Assembly (NCBI GenBank): GCA_024336345.1
Contig: JANFOG010000001.1
Location: forward strand, 5,084,001-5,148,000
From: Mariannaea sp. PMI_226
Taxonomy: Eukaryota; Ascomycota; Sordariomycetes; Hypocreales; Nectriaceae
Length of the DNA: 64,000 bases
Direction: 5' to 3'
Positions 19,881-31,663 of this stretch are shown here, in pieces; positions within the stretch are counted from its first letter, which is position 1; the number at the start of each line of letters is the position of its first letter. The notes under the pieces are model-generated. The model did not search any database. It saw nothing but the letters and a program-made list of their open reading frames with translations, and was not told the origin of the DNA. A program made the translations under genes and the position numbers.

Positions 19881-22039
19881 TCAGACGATGGCAAAGCACG
19901 AATTAAAGACGGCGTGCATCACAGCTCGGATATCCATCCTGGCTTTGGCCGCTTCCTGCCGAGCTTGTACCTCCTCCAATACTTGCGCCGTGATGCGAGC
20001 ATTGCCAGCCACTTTCTCCATTCTCAAAATCTGTGTCTTGATCCAGATCTTCTCATCAGCGTCCTGTTCCTCAACTCCCAGCATCAACAATGGCCACAGC
20101 ATGTTGACCGGGAGCGTGTCCTCAGGCTCCAGATCTGCCACGATCTGTCGAGCAAGTTTCCTGATTTGGTCCAATGCATCGGCTGCCTCCTTTGTCAGAG
20201 GCAAAGTCTTGTATGCGACACGATGAAGATGCACCTTGGAAGCGAAGAAGTTGGCCAGGTAGGTGCGAAATGCCCGTGTAATGACAAACGCTAGGTGCTT
20301 GGAGACGTGCGGCTCAGTCAGCTTCCCTGCCACAGCATAATCCATCAAGGGAGGGCGTTGATCGTAAAGAATCCTCAAGTCAGCTGCGATGGAGGCGCCG
20401 ATGTTCATAACCTCGATTTCGTCTTCCACAGTTCCCCGAGATCGATGCCAGGGGTCAATCTTGGATATGCGTCCCATGAAGCTCTGCACCTTTTGATAAA
20501 AGACCACACCAGGTTGGTACAAGACCTGGAACAGTGCATCCTCGATATCACCCTCGGTAGAATCCTGTTTGGAAATATCGTCCGCGTCTCCATCCACAGC
20601 GCTGGCAGGGGAGGCATCAACCAGCAGAACCTCATCATCCTGGGTCAAAAATAGCCCGTCGCCACCAGCAGAAACGGCTCGACCATCAAGAAGACGAATC
20701 CAAAGTAAAAGTTGTTTTTCAACCGATGTGAAAGTATTCTTCTTGCTCCCTTGAAACAAGAGATAGGCGCGTTTGAGATTGGTATGGGCTGCATCCAGTC
20801 GGCTTTCCAAGATGTCAATATAGCTTACGAAAAAGAGTGCAGCTAAGAGATACTCTCGGCGAGGACTTTGTTCGGCCATAGATGTACCATCGTAGCAGGA
20901 AACTTCTACGACCGCTTGCTCATAAAAGTTCTGGTCTCCGGGCCAGTTCCCGTCTTGACGGCACAGTAGGAGGTTTGAGAAAGCGAGGATAGCGTAGCGA
21001 ACCATGGCCGAAGAATTTGCCATCTCCACTACAGCTTGGCGTGTGGAGAGCCATTTCTTCTGCGTCTCTACCTCGGAAATAATAGGTGGGTTGACAGAGT
21101 TGATGAAAAACTCCATCAACTTCTCGTCACCCTGAGGGAGCACGAGCCTGCCCTGATGACTATCGTTGCTCTGAGATAGTGAAGGTGCCGGGAACGGGTT
21201 GGGAAATGTCGATCTGTCCGGGAAAGTTATTTGCGAATGTGCAGCCTATATAAGTAATTGAGATTAGTCGATAAGGGGTTGGTCAGTAATATAGATGTAG
21301 AAGTCCGATAGGAAGTAGTCGATCAAGTAGACGTTTGTCGACGCACAACGGTGGATCCCGGGGATGCAACATAAATAAACAAAGGGGAGGGAAGGGGGGG
21401 CAATAAAAAGGGATGGGCAGGGGGTGTAGTCCACTCACCAGCATATGCGCCTCCAGTCCTGAATTCTGTTGAAGTTGGGGGCTCGCGTGCTGCCAGAAGT
21501 CCCCTGAGTCCCACATGAAGCTGGCATAGTCAAACACTTCGTCAACAGCATGAGCTGGTTGGAATACGGAGGGTGAAGCCTCGGTGCCCGGTGACATGTT
21601 CTGATCCGAGGCCGGGCCGCTCATATCATTGGCAGGTTGCTGTCTCCTCTGAGCTGTGGCTCGAGCCTGTGATCGCCATTTGCACTCCATGTTGAGCCTT
21701 TCGCAATGAGAACACCTGGGCCTTTGCTCGTCACATTTCACCTTTCGCCGCCTATAAGCCCGATAAGTCAACTCTGGGGGGTTGTCCGAGACAGGGGAAT
21801 TTTCGTGGTTGCCTATACTTGCAAGTCAGACAGCCCTCACGCGAGCGGATGTATCTGCGGCCGGCTGCTGATGTTGATGCTGATGCTGATGTTGGTGCTG
21901 CGGTACGCCCTGGTGTCAGCGCACCAGGAGACTCTTGCGAGGCCACTCCGCCATTCACGCTGATCCTCCTGCCACGGGGGACAAGAGGCCGTCCACCACC
22001 GTTGGGATAACTGGGGAACGCGTCCCCGTTCTGGGACAT
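19881..22039 (-). CDS. Zn2Cys6 transcription factor (unknown target)
   Basis: 632-residue regulator from three exons: 22039-21819, 21751-21439, 21245-19881. The first intron splits the zinc cluster right after Cys73. The six Cys are at 70, 73, 80, 87, 90 and 97, with K-R-R-K-V-K-C between the first two pairs and the R-P-R-C loop. The N-terminus before the cluster is low-complexity with a Ser/Ala repeat. After the cluster comes a disordered Gln/Pro/Ser stretch and then a long helical region of the fungal_trans_2 type without a second DNA-binding motif. It sits directly upstream of the DapA-type aldolase and near the quinate-permease-like gene, all minus strand, so it is a candidate pathway regulator for them. 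That is inference from position only. Confidence 0.85.
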
Positions 22040-23300
22040 GTCTCTGAAAACGCCGTAGGGATGGTTCGTAGGACGCCAGAATCGCTGTATGAAGGCAGAC
22101 TAGGCTGCAAAGACTACTTCTTCCGACGAAGGCACAGATATTCCGTACTGAACATACGAGTAGGCGGCGGACAAAATATCCATTGAATTATTGCTGGCGA
22201 TGAGAAGTCGAAGAGAAGTCGTTCCCGTCAACTAGTAGCTGTCAGCTGATCGAACCTTTTAGCCATGCGGGGCAGGTCCCTTCCATTACCTTAGGTAAGT
22301 TGTTTAACTACCTTCAACTACATCTGACTAGAAAATAGCCCCCAATCTCCATAATTTTAGGGCACTAGGCTGGGGACCATTTTCAGGGGCCAATTCGTGC
22401 GGCACTTACTGTGGCTAGACACCGAAGCTAACCTGGAAGTTAGGTAGGTAAGGTACCTTTACCTACCTGCATATCGGCGACCCCTACCCTAGGTGCATGT
22501 TCTTCGTGTGTTGTGGGTTGGTGAAGGAGGAGGTTTTGACGTCTATATATGTGGACGGCTCCTAATATTTATGGTTATCGTTTATTTCCCCATCAGTTAT
22601 TAGGGAGAATAGGCCTTTAATAAACTACCATAGGAAATCGTGTATAACCACCTCACCTTCATGCATCCATGGCTTACTCTCAACGTTGTAGCTACTAGTA
22701 TCTACAGCTGTAAGTAGTCAGCTGGAGTCGCAGATTTCCACCTTAGAGGTAGGTAGGTACCTATTTATTGATAGTTGAACGAGTTATTGAAGGTACTAGC
22801 GTCAACCAAAATCGCGATGCTAATTAGGTGTATGGGGTGTAAGCATGGCAGGCAATCGGTTTAGAAAGTAGCGACTTAGCCTCTTGTTCGTTGCGAAACC
22901 TGACATGAACCTACTCCCCCGTCGATTGATGGACGTCTAGCAACTCATCATCACTTGCCGAGTGGCCCTGCCTGTGTGTTACTCGCTCCTTTGGTCTCAA
23001 CCAAGTGTCATGTACGACGCAGCTCATGTTACCTGCTACTGGTTCACAAATAAATGACAAACGAGTAGAAGCTATTACGTCAATGGTGGACGCAGTGTGC
23101 CTTCTATTCTTCAATTTCTCTCTTCATTGCTTCTCAACTCATTTTCTCTCGACTGCCGATTCCTCACCATCCGTCATCCACCATTGCACCTCAATCTCCA
23201 TCTTTCCTTGATCTTTTCCAACTTCAGACTACTCACACACACACACACCAACGTGCTTTTCCCTATATATTCCAGGCACAACACCTGACAATCAGTCGAC
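22040..23300. other. Intergenic region with ACCT/AGGT repeats
   Basis: No gene is supported. Short AGGTA/TACCT units cluster at 22438-22470 and 22747-22762, a repeat type frequent in sordariomycete intergenic DNA. The last 200 bases are CT-rich, ending in an ACAC run (23234-23248), and look like the leader of the small gene at 23301. Confidence 0.55.
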
Positions 23301-23684
23301 ATGCCAACTCGTGAAATCATCACTCAGTTCAACCAATTTGATTCCAACGCAATGGGAGTCGGTCCTATCAACGAACATGCCAACCACATCCCCCAAAGTC
23401 TCCTCAACCGGCACACCAATCTTGCAGCTAAACCCAACAAGTCTCCATGCTATTCTACAGACCGAAAAACTACCGAGAATTACACTCCAGAAGAATATGT
23501 TGGTCCAATAATCTATCATGCTTCGATTGATGGAAAGCGAGCTGACACCGTTTTGGTAAAAAAAAAGAGTCGGGTCAGAAGCACAGGGGCACGAACGCCT
23601 GGATCTCTCGCTACAGAAATCCGGGCGCAGATCAACTATAGGACTAATCATAAGAAGGAAGAGGAGAAAGCTGCGTCAAATTGA
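23301..23684 (+). CDS. Small hypothetical basic protein
   Basis: Single-exon frame of 127 codons starting at the ATG at 23301. I do not recognise the product. It is hydrophilic and basic, with no signal peptide or membrane helix. A central Y-T-P-E-E-Y-V-G-P segment is followed by Lys/Arg-rich stretches (V-K-K-K-S-R-V-R-S, then N-H-K-K-E-E-E-K). Support for a real gene is the 200-bp CT-rich leader just upstream, typical of expressed fungal genes, and a start codon within the expected distance of it. Against it are the short length and the lack of any known domain. Confidence 0.5.
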   Translation: MPTREIITQFNQFDSNAMGVGPINEHANHIPQSLLNRHTNLAAKPNKSPCYSTDRKTTENYTPEEYVGPIIYHASIDGKRADTVLVKKKSRVRSTGARTPGSLATEIRAQINYRTNHKKEEEKAASN

Positions 23685-23789
23685 ATCAGAAAACATGGTC
23701 CCAAGGTAGTTTGAGACTTACACCAGCAGATAGTTAGTGCCGACCCGGCCCGGCTTTTTTAATAAAATATTCCCTTGCAAGGTCACCCT

Positions 23790-25548
23790 TCACTTCATTT
23801 TCTGCTTTCTTTTCTTCTTCCCTTGATTCTTCTGCTTCCCATGGCGCTTCTTCACGCTTCGCCTTTTTTTAACATCATCGTCCCAATCCACACATGGATT
23901 GCGTACGCTGCACTTTAGATACACCTCGCCAGGCATATGGGGGTCCAAAGACCTCAGGTTCTTGTTCAGATCCAGAGTCTCTTCACCACTGTCGTTGCAC
24001 ACCGAGAAATTATAGTGTGCAACGAACATGACTGTTGTAATTGTCAATTGGAGCTTGTCGATCTATTCTTGGTCAGCATCTATGCCAACTTCTCCGAGAC
24101 GTCAAGGCGCATATCAAAAAAGGAAAAAAAAAAAAGGAATGCGAAGAACACTTACACATGTTCCGCTCGCAACTCTAGCTGCGACAACTGTTAGCCCTTA
24201 TTGGATACTTACCTTATTTTGATAGCTATATGTATCGTTTAGACTTACAATATGACAGGTCATGTTCTTCCCAAGCGTCCCAAGTAGTCTTTCCCTTGAA
24301 ATTCAAAGGATCCCACTTTAATCCATCCTCGAACGGATCTTTATACGGTGCATTCGGGTCAGCCTTAAATGTGTGAGTTTTGCGCTCCCTGTATGTAGTA
24401 TGTAAACAACGGCATCAAACTCACGGCAAGATACGATTGCATGACGAATTTTCCGCTTTCTTTCAACTTGACCCCGCAAGTCTCCTTTCGCATGGTTGTC
24501 GACGTCTTATCCGCTGCTCCTCTCATGGCCCGATGGACCTTGAAAGTCTCAAAGATGCACAAGTTGACAGAGGGGAACTCTGACTGCCACGAGTTGTAAC
24601 TGAGGCGACGAATCACGTCGACTGGGTGCTCCTTGGAGTGTTTGCTATGTTTTGCAATGACGGAGTCGACCTCCTTTCGGATGCGTGTGTACCACTTGCG
24701 GTCTTGGCCTATGAAGCAGAGTATCCAGCCAGCCGGGCTCCCATACTCCTCCATCGAAGAAGCGGCGGTGCCAGTCACCATCTGTTCATCGTTGAGCGAG
24801 AGCGAGAGTTACCAAGACGTGGCGTTGAACTCACGCTGCTGATGGCATCGCTATTCATGTCTCTATCCATCATGTACCCCATAGCATCATTGTTGCTTGG
24901 TCGCTTTGGGGAGGCCTTTGATGGCCCTGTTTCCTTCATCTTGTCCTCTTGGTCCTTATTATTATTACTCTTCTTCTTCTTCTTCTTTCCTTTCTTGTTC
25001 CTCTCAGTGTCTTCTCTCTCTCTATCTCTGTTCCTCATGATGCATTCTATAAACCAGTATACTTGGTTTATCAGCCACTCTTTATGCGATGTGGCATCAA
25101 TTTTCCCAACATCAAGCTGCAGTTCGCCAAGAGTGTACTCTCGAACAGGGTAATTGTTCACAATGTCCGGAATGCAGAGTACATGGAGCGTCAGATGGAA
25201 GATGAGCCGCCGCAGCATGTCAAAGGGGTGGATAATACCCTTTCCTTCCTTAGATTCGATCCAGGTGAGCAGTGCTTGGTGCGTATCCCGTACAAACTTG
25301 GGGATGAGTCTCTCGAGGCTATCGTCTTCCATGAATCTCTTGACGATTCTCCAGGCGTTCATGCCAGAATCCATGTTCTCGGCGGCCTTCTTCTTTTTAT
25401 CAGCCTGTGTGGCGTTTTTCGGCCATTGATTCAGAGTGGACTGGGGTAGGAGTAAGGGTACACAGCTAATACAAGAATCCTTTACTGCCTTCTCGCCCGA
25501 GCTCAAGTTGATATCGAATGCATATTCTTTGGGACAATTACAAGGCAT
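23790..25548 (-). CDS. Strongly diverged cytochrome P450-like protein
   Basis: Five exons close in phase (25548-24835, 24781-24425, 24363-24249, 24178-24156, 24062-23790) to give 493 residues. The second exon matches the P450 I-to-K helix order: T-G-T-A-A-S-S, G-W-I-L-C-F-I-G-Q-D, K-E-V-D-S-V-I-A-K-H and Q-S-E-F-P. At the ExxR position the sequence is E-T-F-K (316-319), followed after two residues by Arg. The usual F-x-x-G-x-R-x-C-x-G haem loop is replaced by S-R-V-A-S-G-T-C, with Cys403 at the expected spacing. The downstream L-helix (K-L-Q-L-T-I-T-T-V-M-F-V-A-H-Y) and last strand fit the family. There is no N-terminal membrane anchor, and a Lys/Asn-rich insertion (around residues 175-225) precedes the I helix. 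It may be a non-catalytic derivative or a decaying gene whose splicing is still intact. Confidence 0.65.
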
Positions 25549-26612
25549 GATTCGGCTGCAACGAAAAGGGAAAGGGGGAAGAAGGGGGGGTTGGTTGGAA
25601 GAAACAGGTAGTTGAAGTGCTGGCGAGAAGCCTTGACAGATGACTTTTTTTTTTCCGTATGACAGGGCAATCTAACTAAATGTGCCCGAGGAGGAAGAGG
25701 AGGGGTGATTGTTGTCCAATAAGGATGAGGTGCCGTTGACGATGATCTGAGAAGTGATATAATGCTACCTCATCAACCCGTTACCTGGCTCTAGTTTGGT
25801 TCTGGTCAGCGAAAACAGCTTACTCCATACATTCTACCTCTAACTGCTACCCATGAGGAGCTCAAGCCACGAACGGAAAAGGGTAAGAAGGGGTGGGAAA
25901 ACGACTCAGTAGTCCGGCAGTGGTGCGCTGGCAAAGCTCCTTATTATACTGGCAGTCGAGCTGAACGGGATCCCGCCCCCGCTAAGGCAGAGCAGCAAAC
26001 AGATGCATCTCGCCGGCCGGTGGAAAGCGCCACACCGCTCCAAATGGGTTCGGCGACAAATCAAGGGCTGTAAAGAGTGCAGTTTGCTCAAGCATGGCCA
26101 ATTTGAGGCTTGAAACTTTTATGCACTTGCTGCGAGAGGGTGGAAGGGTGATGGGTGCCATAGGTGGTGGCGGTGGTAGTCTTGCATTAGGGCGTGGAGA
26201 TGGACGGCCTCTTGTTTCAGCTATCTCGTACTTGGATCTTGGCCATTGGCGCAATACTCATCGAGGAATGAGACTTCGATGCATCTTAAAACTGCACTTT
26301 TCTGCTATTTGTGTATTTTTCTTTTCGCTGGGCACGAAAAGAAGCAAATAGAGCAGATGTCACCACCGCTTATCAAAGGCAAGCTTCGGTCGTTCTCGTA
26401 GATCGGGCTGGGGCCGGACCGGGCCGGGCCTGGGGGGATCTCGTAACACAGATATGCCCGTACCATACAGCATACATAGAAGTAGGTACATAGCAGACGT
26501 AGATATTGTGTGCAAAACAAAGTCATCAATTATTGCATCTTCCCTATTCTCTCCTCTCGGGACTCTCTGTATTCCTGTATAAACTATTTCCTCCTGGCGC
26601 AAATCAACCTCC
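25549..26612. other. Intergenic region
   Basis: Upstream of the P450-like gene and downstream of the sugar transporter. No gene is recognisable. I looked for upstream exons that could supply the missing P450 N-terminus and found only pyrimidine-rich leader-like sequence with scattered stops. Confidence 0.55.
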
Positions 26613-28281
26613 CTATTGTCCATCTCCCTTCTCCATGTCCGAAGACTCTGCTCCGGCGTGTCGGTACCGGCCCTCCTTCATCTCCTTGGTCATTTGGCGG
26701 GCCACCGAAACAGGATTCTCGCCCGTGGAGAAGAACTTGTCCATATCCTCGAGCGAAAAGTTGCTGGTCTCGGGCAAGAAGAAGTAGATGAGAGGCACGA
26801 AAACGTAGTTGGTGGCCGTGAAGATCAAGTACGCCTTCCAGTTGAGACGGTTGATGAGAACAGGCGTAATCATGACGATGAAGAAGTTCCACAGCCAGTT
26901 AGAGCTGATGCCGACCGCGGTGCCCTTGGTACGGGCCTTGAGGGGCAGAATCTCAGGCACATACACCCACGGGACCGAATTCATGGAGAAGCCAAAGACG
27001 AGCTGGTACAAGAAGAAGAAGGCGACAGCGGCCGTAGCACACTTGGAGCCGTTTCCTTCGTTGTTAGCCTGCGAAAGGAGGATGGCAACCATCATCATGC
27101 AGAAACCGAGGCCGAAGCTCCCCCACATCATGGTCTTGCGACGACCCATGCGATCGAGGGCGAGTGCTGGGAGGATGGCGCCGACCATGAACATGATCTG
27201 GATGCAGCCACCCAGGATCTGAGCCATCTTGGCACTCTGGCCTACGTTCTGGACAAGCACTGAGGGAACGTAATACACAACAAGGTTGATGCCGCCGATC
27301 TGGTTCATGAACTGGGCGAACCACGCCATAAGGACTCGGTTGCCCGTTTTAACCTTGTCGTTCTTGAAGCAGTCAAGCAAGCCAACCTGGGCCTCTGACT
27401 CAAGCTCAATGGCTTGCTCGATAGCATTGGTCTCCTGTACAATCCAGGGATCAGTGGGCTCCTTGTCGAAGACGTAGCACATGACCTGGACCGCTTCCTC
27501 TCGACGGCCACGGGTGAAGAGCCAACGTGGGGAGTCTGGCAGAGCGAAGACGAGAACCACGACAATAAAGGCAAAAATTATTTGGAAGGCAAGAGGAAGA
27601 CGCCAAGCCATGGGGCCGCCGGCGTAGGACAAACCGAAGTCGAACCAGTAGGCGAAGACGATGCCGACGCCCACAAAGAGGGACTCGGAGGCGATGAGGC
27701 GACCGCGGTACTTTGCCTCACATAGCTCAGATTGATACCTAGTCACAGTGTAAGTGGTAAGTCACGAGATAGAAAAAGGGGAAATAAGATTGACTGTCGT
27801 CACTTACATGGGAACAGTCGACGTCTTCATGCCTGTGCCGAAGCCAGTGACTAGACGGCCAATGACGAGATGCGGTATAGTGAAAGCAGTAGCCTGGAGG
27901 ATAGCGCCAATGGTGACGAAGAGCATGGCTGTCCAAATGGTCTTTCGACGACCAAGTAGATCAGCAGTGAAGAAGTTGACTAGCCTCCGGTTAGCACTGG
28001 CTTCACCTCTCAACCGCGTCCATGACAAGACTTATACCACTAAAAAACAAGGTGTGGGGGCAAGACTCACTGATACATCCTGTCAAGCAGCCCAAGTTGT
28101 AACAAGACACAATAATGCCCGTCTTTGTATCTGAAGGGTGGCCAAACTGATTGAGCCAATCCTCGTTCTGAAGAATACCACCAAAGACGCCCTGGTCGTA
28201 ACCGAAGAGGACAAAGGCAATCAAGCAGGTGATTGTGATGCCGAAGCGGACACCTCTACCACGACCAAGCCAAGTCTTCAT
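26613..28281 (-). CDS. MFS sugar transporter
   Basis: Sugar-porter family protein of 502 residues in three exons (28281-28071, 27979-27808, 27738-26613). Visible marks are F-G-Y-D-Q-G-V-F-G-G in helix 1, L-G-R-R-K between helices 2 and 3, PDSPRWL before the central loop, the Q-Q/N-Q-I-G-G-I-N motif in helix 7, D-R-M-G-R-R-K in the second half, and PETSNFSLEDMD at the end of helix 12. It should act as a proton symporter or facilitator for hexoses or related sugars at the plasma membrane. The C-terminal tail is short, so a glucose-sensor role (long tail) is unlikely. No neighbouring enzyme hints at the substrate. Confidence 0.9.
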
Positions 28282-30820
28282 CGTGATTTCAAGAGAATGC
28301 CAAGTTTTTTAAAGAAAGTAGGATGCTCAGGCAGATATGGAAAATATTAGAGATGTGAGGATGTGTGTGTGTGTGTGTGTTTCCCTTGAGGAAGTGACGA
28401 TGACAATAGAGGGTGAGTTAAATAGTTGGACAGACTGTTCTCTATTCATCAAGGCGTCCATTGGCAGGTCTTTAAATCATTTCGTCCTTCATCCCGTCTC
28501 CCCAGAACTCCCCTTGAATAACGATGGATTCCCCGCGAAGGGATATGGTCCAAAAGGAAGACGGGGCTCCACATCTCAATCAGTTGGGGTCATGTCTTGA
28601 GGCTAGCCCTCTGGCGTTTACCACTATATTCACTCCGCACGCACTTTTCATACCAAAACAAAACGGTCGGAGATTCCCATGACTCGGGAGCCATTATGCA
28701 CAGACAGAAAGACACATGGGACCACGCTCGTACGGATGATGGTGTTGTTGATTGGGGGGATGGGGAAAAGTCGAAGGCGATTCCACTGTGGAGAACGAGA
28801 GAGAGGATGTGATCGACGGTGCATACAACGTGGTGGGAGGAGAAATTGTCGTGGGTTCGAGGTCAAAGCTCGAGTGGCCCGCGAGGCTATTACGGCATAG
28901 GTTTACCGAACAACTTAGTCGATTGTAACTACTAGGGCCTTCCCTGATGATGGGTTGTCTTCGAGAAAGCGTGGTTTTTTGCGGTTGTGACAATGACAAC
29001 TCCATGTGTTTTCTGAATGTCTCTGAATTTGTCAGTCTGTAGGGTCTGTAGCCGATCCCTCAACCACAAGGCTTGAAGAGGAGAGTCGCTGATCAAAGAG
29101 GCCACTGCAATTCGGCCATTACAACCGAGAAGCATTTACTATCTTGCCTACTCAATGAGACCAGCGTCGTATTTTCGCAAGATCAGGTCACATCAAGTCC
29201 CGGTCAGGTCGCCTGACAAAGGCCCACAAACTTGGTACACCCATATTGAATACTACTTGAAGCGAATACCAGGTGCTAAATAATGTCAGTTGAGCCAATC
29301 AATGCAACTTGATCAGTATTTTACCACCCAGGCGAACCAACCAGTTCATCATGCTCGCTGCCCCACGCGACGGTGGTTCATTCTACATATAGATTGGAAG
29401 TGCTCACAACTCGCTTAGCGAGGGGTGCCATGTTATTATCAGGCATCATCAGTATACCATCCTTGATGAGCATTCCTGGTATTACATCAGTTGTTACTTA
29501 TGGGTAGCTTCTCTGTAACCGTAATATATGCACAAAATACGACATTTGTCAGTCGTAGCGACTTTGTACAGTGCCCAAGAGATCACATATATATCTGCTG
29601 CTTCGATCATGTCTTTTGCTCTGTCTACTTGAAATCCAAGACATCTCGAATCATAACAATTGAAATACGAAAAAAGAGCTGCATAGAAACACAAGGTGTA
29701 CCAACCAACTCCTAGACACAACTCAAGTTACCATAAACAACAGAAAAGTCTCTCCCCACCACCTGTCATCACTCCATCCCCCGCCCCGCCCTCCAAACCG
29801 CCATATGTAGCCTCCCCGTCGTCGATCCTTAAAGGCTGGTCCCTGTTCTATTCTCCAAGAATCCCACGATGAAATTGGTGTATGCGCACCAATGATCTGC
29901 GAGAAATTCACACTCATTCTTACCCCTCCCCCTCTGCCTTGTTCATTGAGTCGAGTTAGTGCAGAAGAGGGGGCTTTCGGAGGCTTTGGTCGGAAACATG
30001 GAACAAACTACACGGCGGCGCGGAGACCTTTGTCGAACTACAGTAGTGCGCCCAAAAGCCGCCAGAATTTTGAGCCTGTCATGGCGTCGGAGAATTAATC
30101 CATTGGTGCAGTGGTAATAAAGGAGTCAATAAGAATCCTTATTTCCACTAGGGTAAAGTTATCCTCGAAATGTAACGGCGTGCGATTCTGATTATCGACA
30201 GTCTCAATTTGACTAGAAATCATCGCTCAAATCTTCTTCTTCTATATCAAGGGCTAACTGTTGAAAAGAAAAAAGTGCCACGTAAATGGCACTCAGCGCC
30301 CAGTATATGCTACGATTCCTGCGCTATCGTTGCCTTCTAATATCCACATACAAATCAGACCCACGAAACGCCAAAGGCTCGTCTAACTCATCAACCCATC
30401 GTAAGCAACCCCCGTATACTACAACTTACACAACGCCCCCATGACTCGCACAGCAGTCCCATCCGTCTTGTTAGCCATCCTCATCCTTGCCGTGAAAATC
30501 CTGGTCTGCCCCAAAAGCTGAGACCATCCGGTTCCCAACCACTGCCGTGTATATGTCTTCCAAGTCTTGTTATGCGTACCAATAAGATCGTGGTGTTCTC
30601 TCGTCCTCGAAGTGCTTCAATCCGAGGAGTCATTCTTTTTCGCACCTCGGACATACGTCGTATACGTAATACCCCATGCGAGAATACCCCATGTGAGAAA
30701 AATATGTAATAACCTAACCCAATTCCTGGATCCCGATCCAAGCAAGGCTGACTGTCTGTCTCCAGTGACCCCCTCTTTCTCTTTCACCTATAAGGATACT
30801 TCATTGACCCTTGTTTGCGG
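28282..30820. other. 2.5-kb intergenic region
   Basis: Promoter of the sugar transporter and 3' flank of the conserved unknown at 30821. I see no convincing ORF or RNA gene. Contains a (GT)n run at 28363-28380. Confidence 0.55.
28363..28380. repeat. (GT)n microsatellite
   Basis: About nine GT units, 82 bases upstream of the sugar-transporter start codon. Confidence 0.8.
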
Positions 30821-31663
30821 TCAAGCAGCTTCCCAGTCCATAGGCTCCACCATCCACTCCCATTCCTCATCCAAAACATCCATGGTGCTGCTCCCCGCTT
30901 GGACTTGCTCCATCTCCGTCTGGAGACCATTTTCAACCTTCTGAGTGGCCATATGGTAACCCTCCTCGAGACCACCTAGGACAGTGTTGACGATCCACGT
31001 CAAGTCGTACATCTTGAGAGGCGGTGTATCTTTGCCTTCACCTGCATCTTTCCACCGGTTGCGCAACTCTTTGGCCTTCCACAGAGCTTGGATTACTTCA
31101 CCACGACCTAGAGACTCATGCACGGGGCAATCGTGTTCTTCCAGAGCCTTTAGAACGTTGTGGTGATAGGCGTGGCTACCGCTGCCGTATCCTCCTCCCC
31201 GCGAGATGGTCACACCAAAAATGAGCAGCAGCAGCACTATCGCCTGCTCAATCCAGACATAAAACTCATGAAAGTCCACCTTGAAATTCTGCTCAGCATC
31301 TGCCTTTGTGAAGCCATAGTCTTCAGGATTAGTAGCCCTATAATAAGACGACTGTAAATCCAAGAACTTCCAACGGAGCCGCTGACAGGCCTGCTCGAAG
31401 CGATGAAATGCCTGAGCAGGCGTGAGCCGGTTGCTAGAGGGCGCGGACGCGGACGCAGACGCAGAGCCAGGGTGATGAGTTTCAGCCGTTGTCGTAACCG
31501 TGGGGGTGGAGGAGGTGCTGGTGGTGGTGGCTGGTGCGGAGGCAGCACTTGATAACGAGACTGATGAGGATGAGTTGGCCCAGCGTCTCGACGGACGAGA
31601 TCTTTCCGAAGCCCAGATAGAGGTCCTCAGACCAGCTGAGGATGCCGACGATGAGCCGTTCAT
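30821..31663 (-). CDS. Conserved fungal protein of unknown function
   Basis: Single exon, 280 residues, ATG at 31661-31663. The first 80 residues are Ser/Thr/Ala-rich and probably disordered. A compact helical core follows: F-E-Q-A-C-Q-R-L-R-W-K-F, then Y-Y-R-A-T-N-P-E-D-Y-G-F-T-K, N-F-K-V-D-F-H-E-F-Y-V-W-I-E-Q-A-I-V. After a Gly-rich loop come H-A-Y-H-H-N-V-L-K-A-L-E-E and an acidic C-terminus. The aromatic core looks like a widely conserved ascomycete family, but I cannot name a function. One segment (about A-I-V-L-L-L-L-I-F-G-V) is hydrophobic but short and lies within the helical core, so it is more likely buried than membrane-spanning. Confidence 0.75.
   Translation of the reverse strand: MNGSSSASSAGLRTSIWASERSRPSRRWANSSSSVSLSSAASAPATTTSTSSTPTVTTTAETHHPGSASASASAPSSNRLTPAQAFHRFEQACQRLRWKFLDLQSSYYRATNPEDYGFTKADAEQNFKVDFHEFYVWIEQAIVLLLLIFGVTISRGGGYGSGSHAYHHNVLKALEEHDCPVHESLGRGEVIQALWKAKELRNRWKDAGEGKDTPPLKMYDLTWIVNTVLGGLEEGYHMATQKVENGLQTEMEQVQAGSSTMDVLDEEWEWMVEPMDWEAA

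Noticed and set aside
23790..25548. Calling the P450-like locus a plain pseudogene
   Set aside because: All five exons and four introns close in phase with good splice sites and no stop, so an expressed divergent protein remains possible.
28850..28880. GGGTTCGAGG resembling a tRNA B box
   Set aside because: No A box or acceptor-stem pairing at the right distance.
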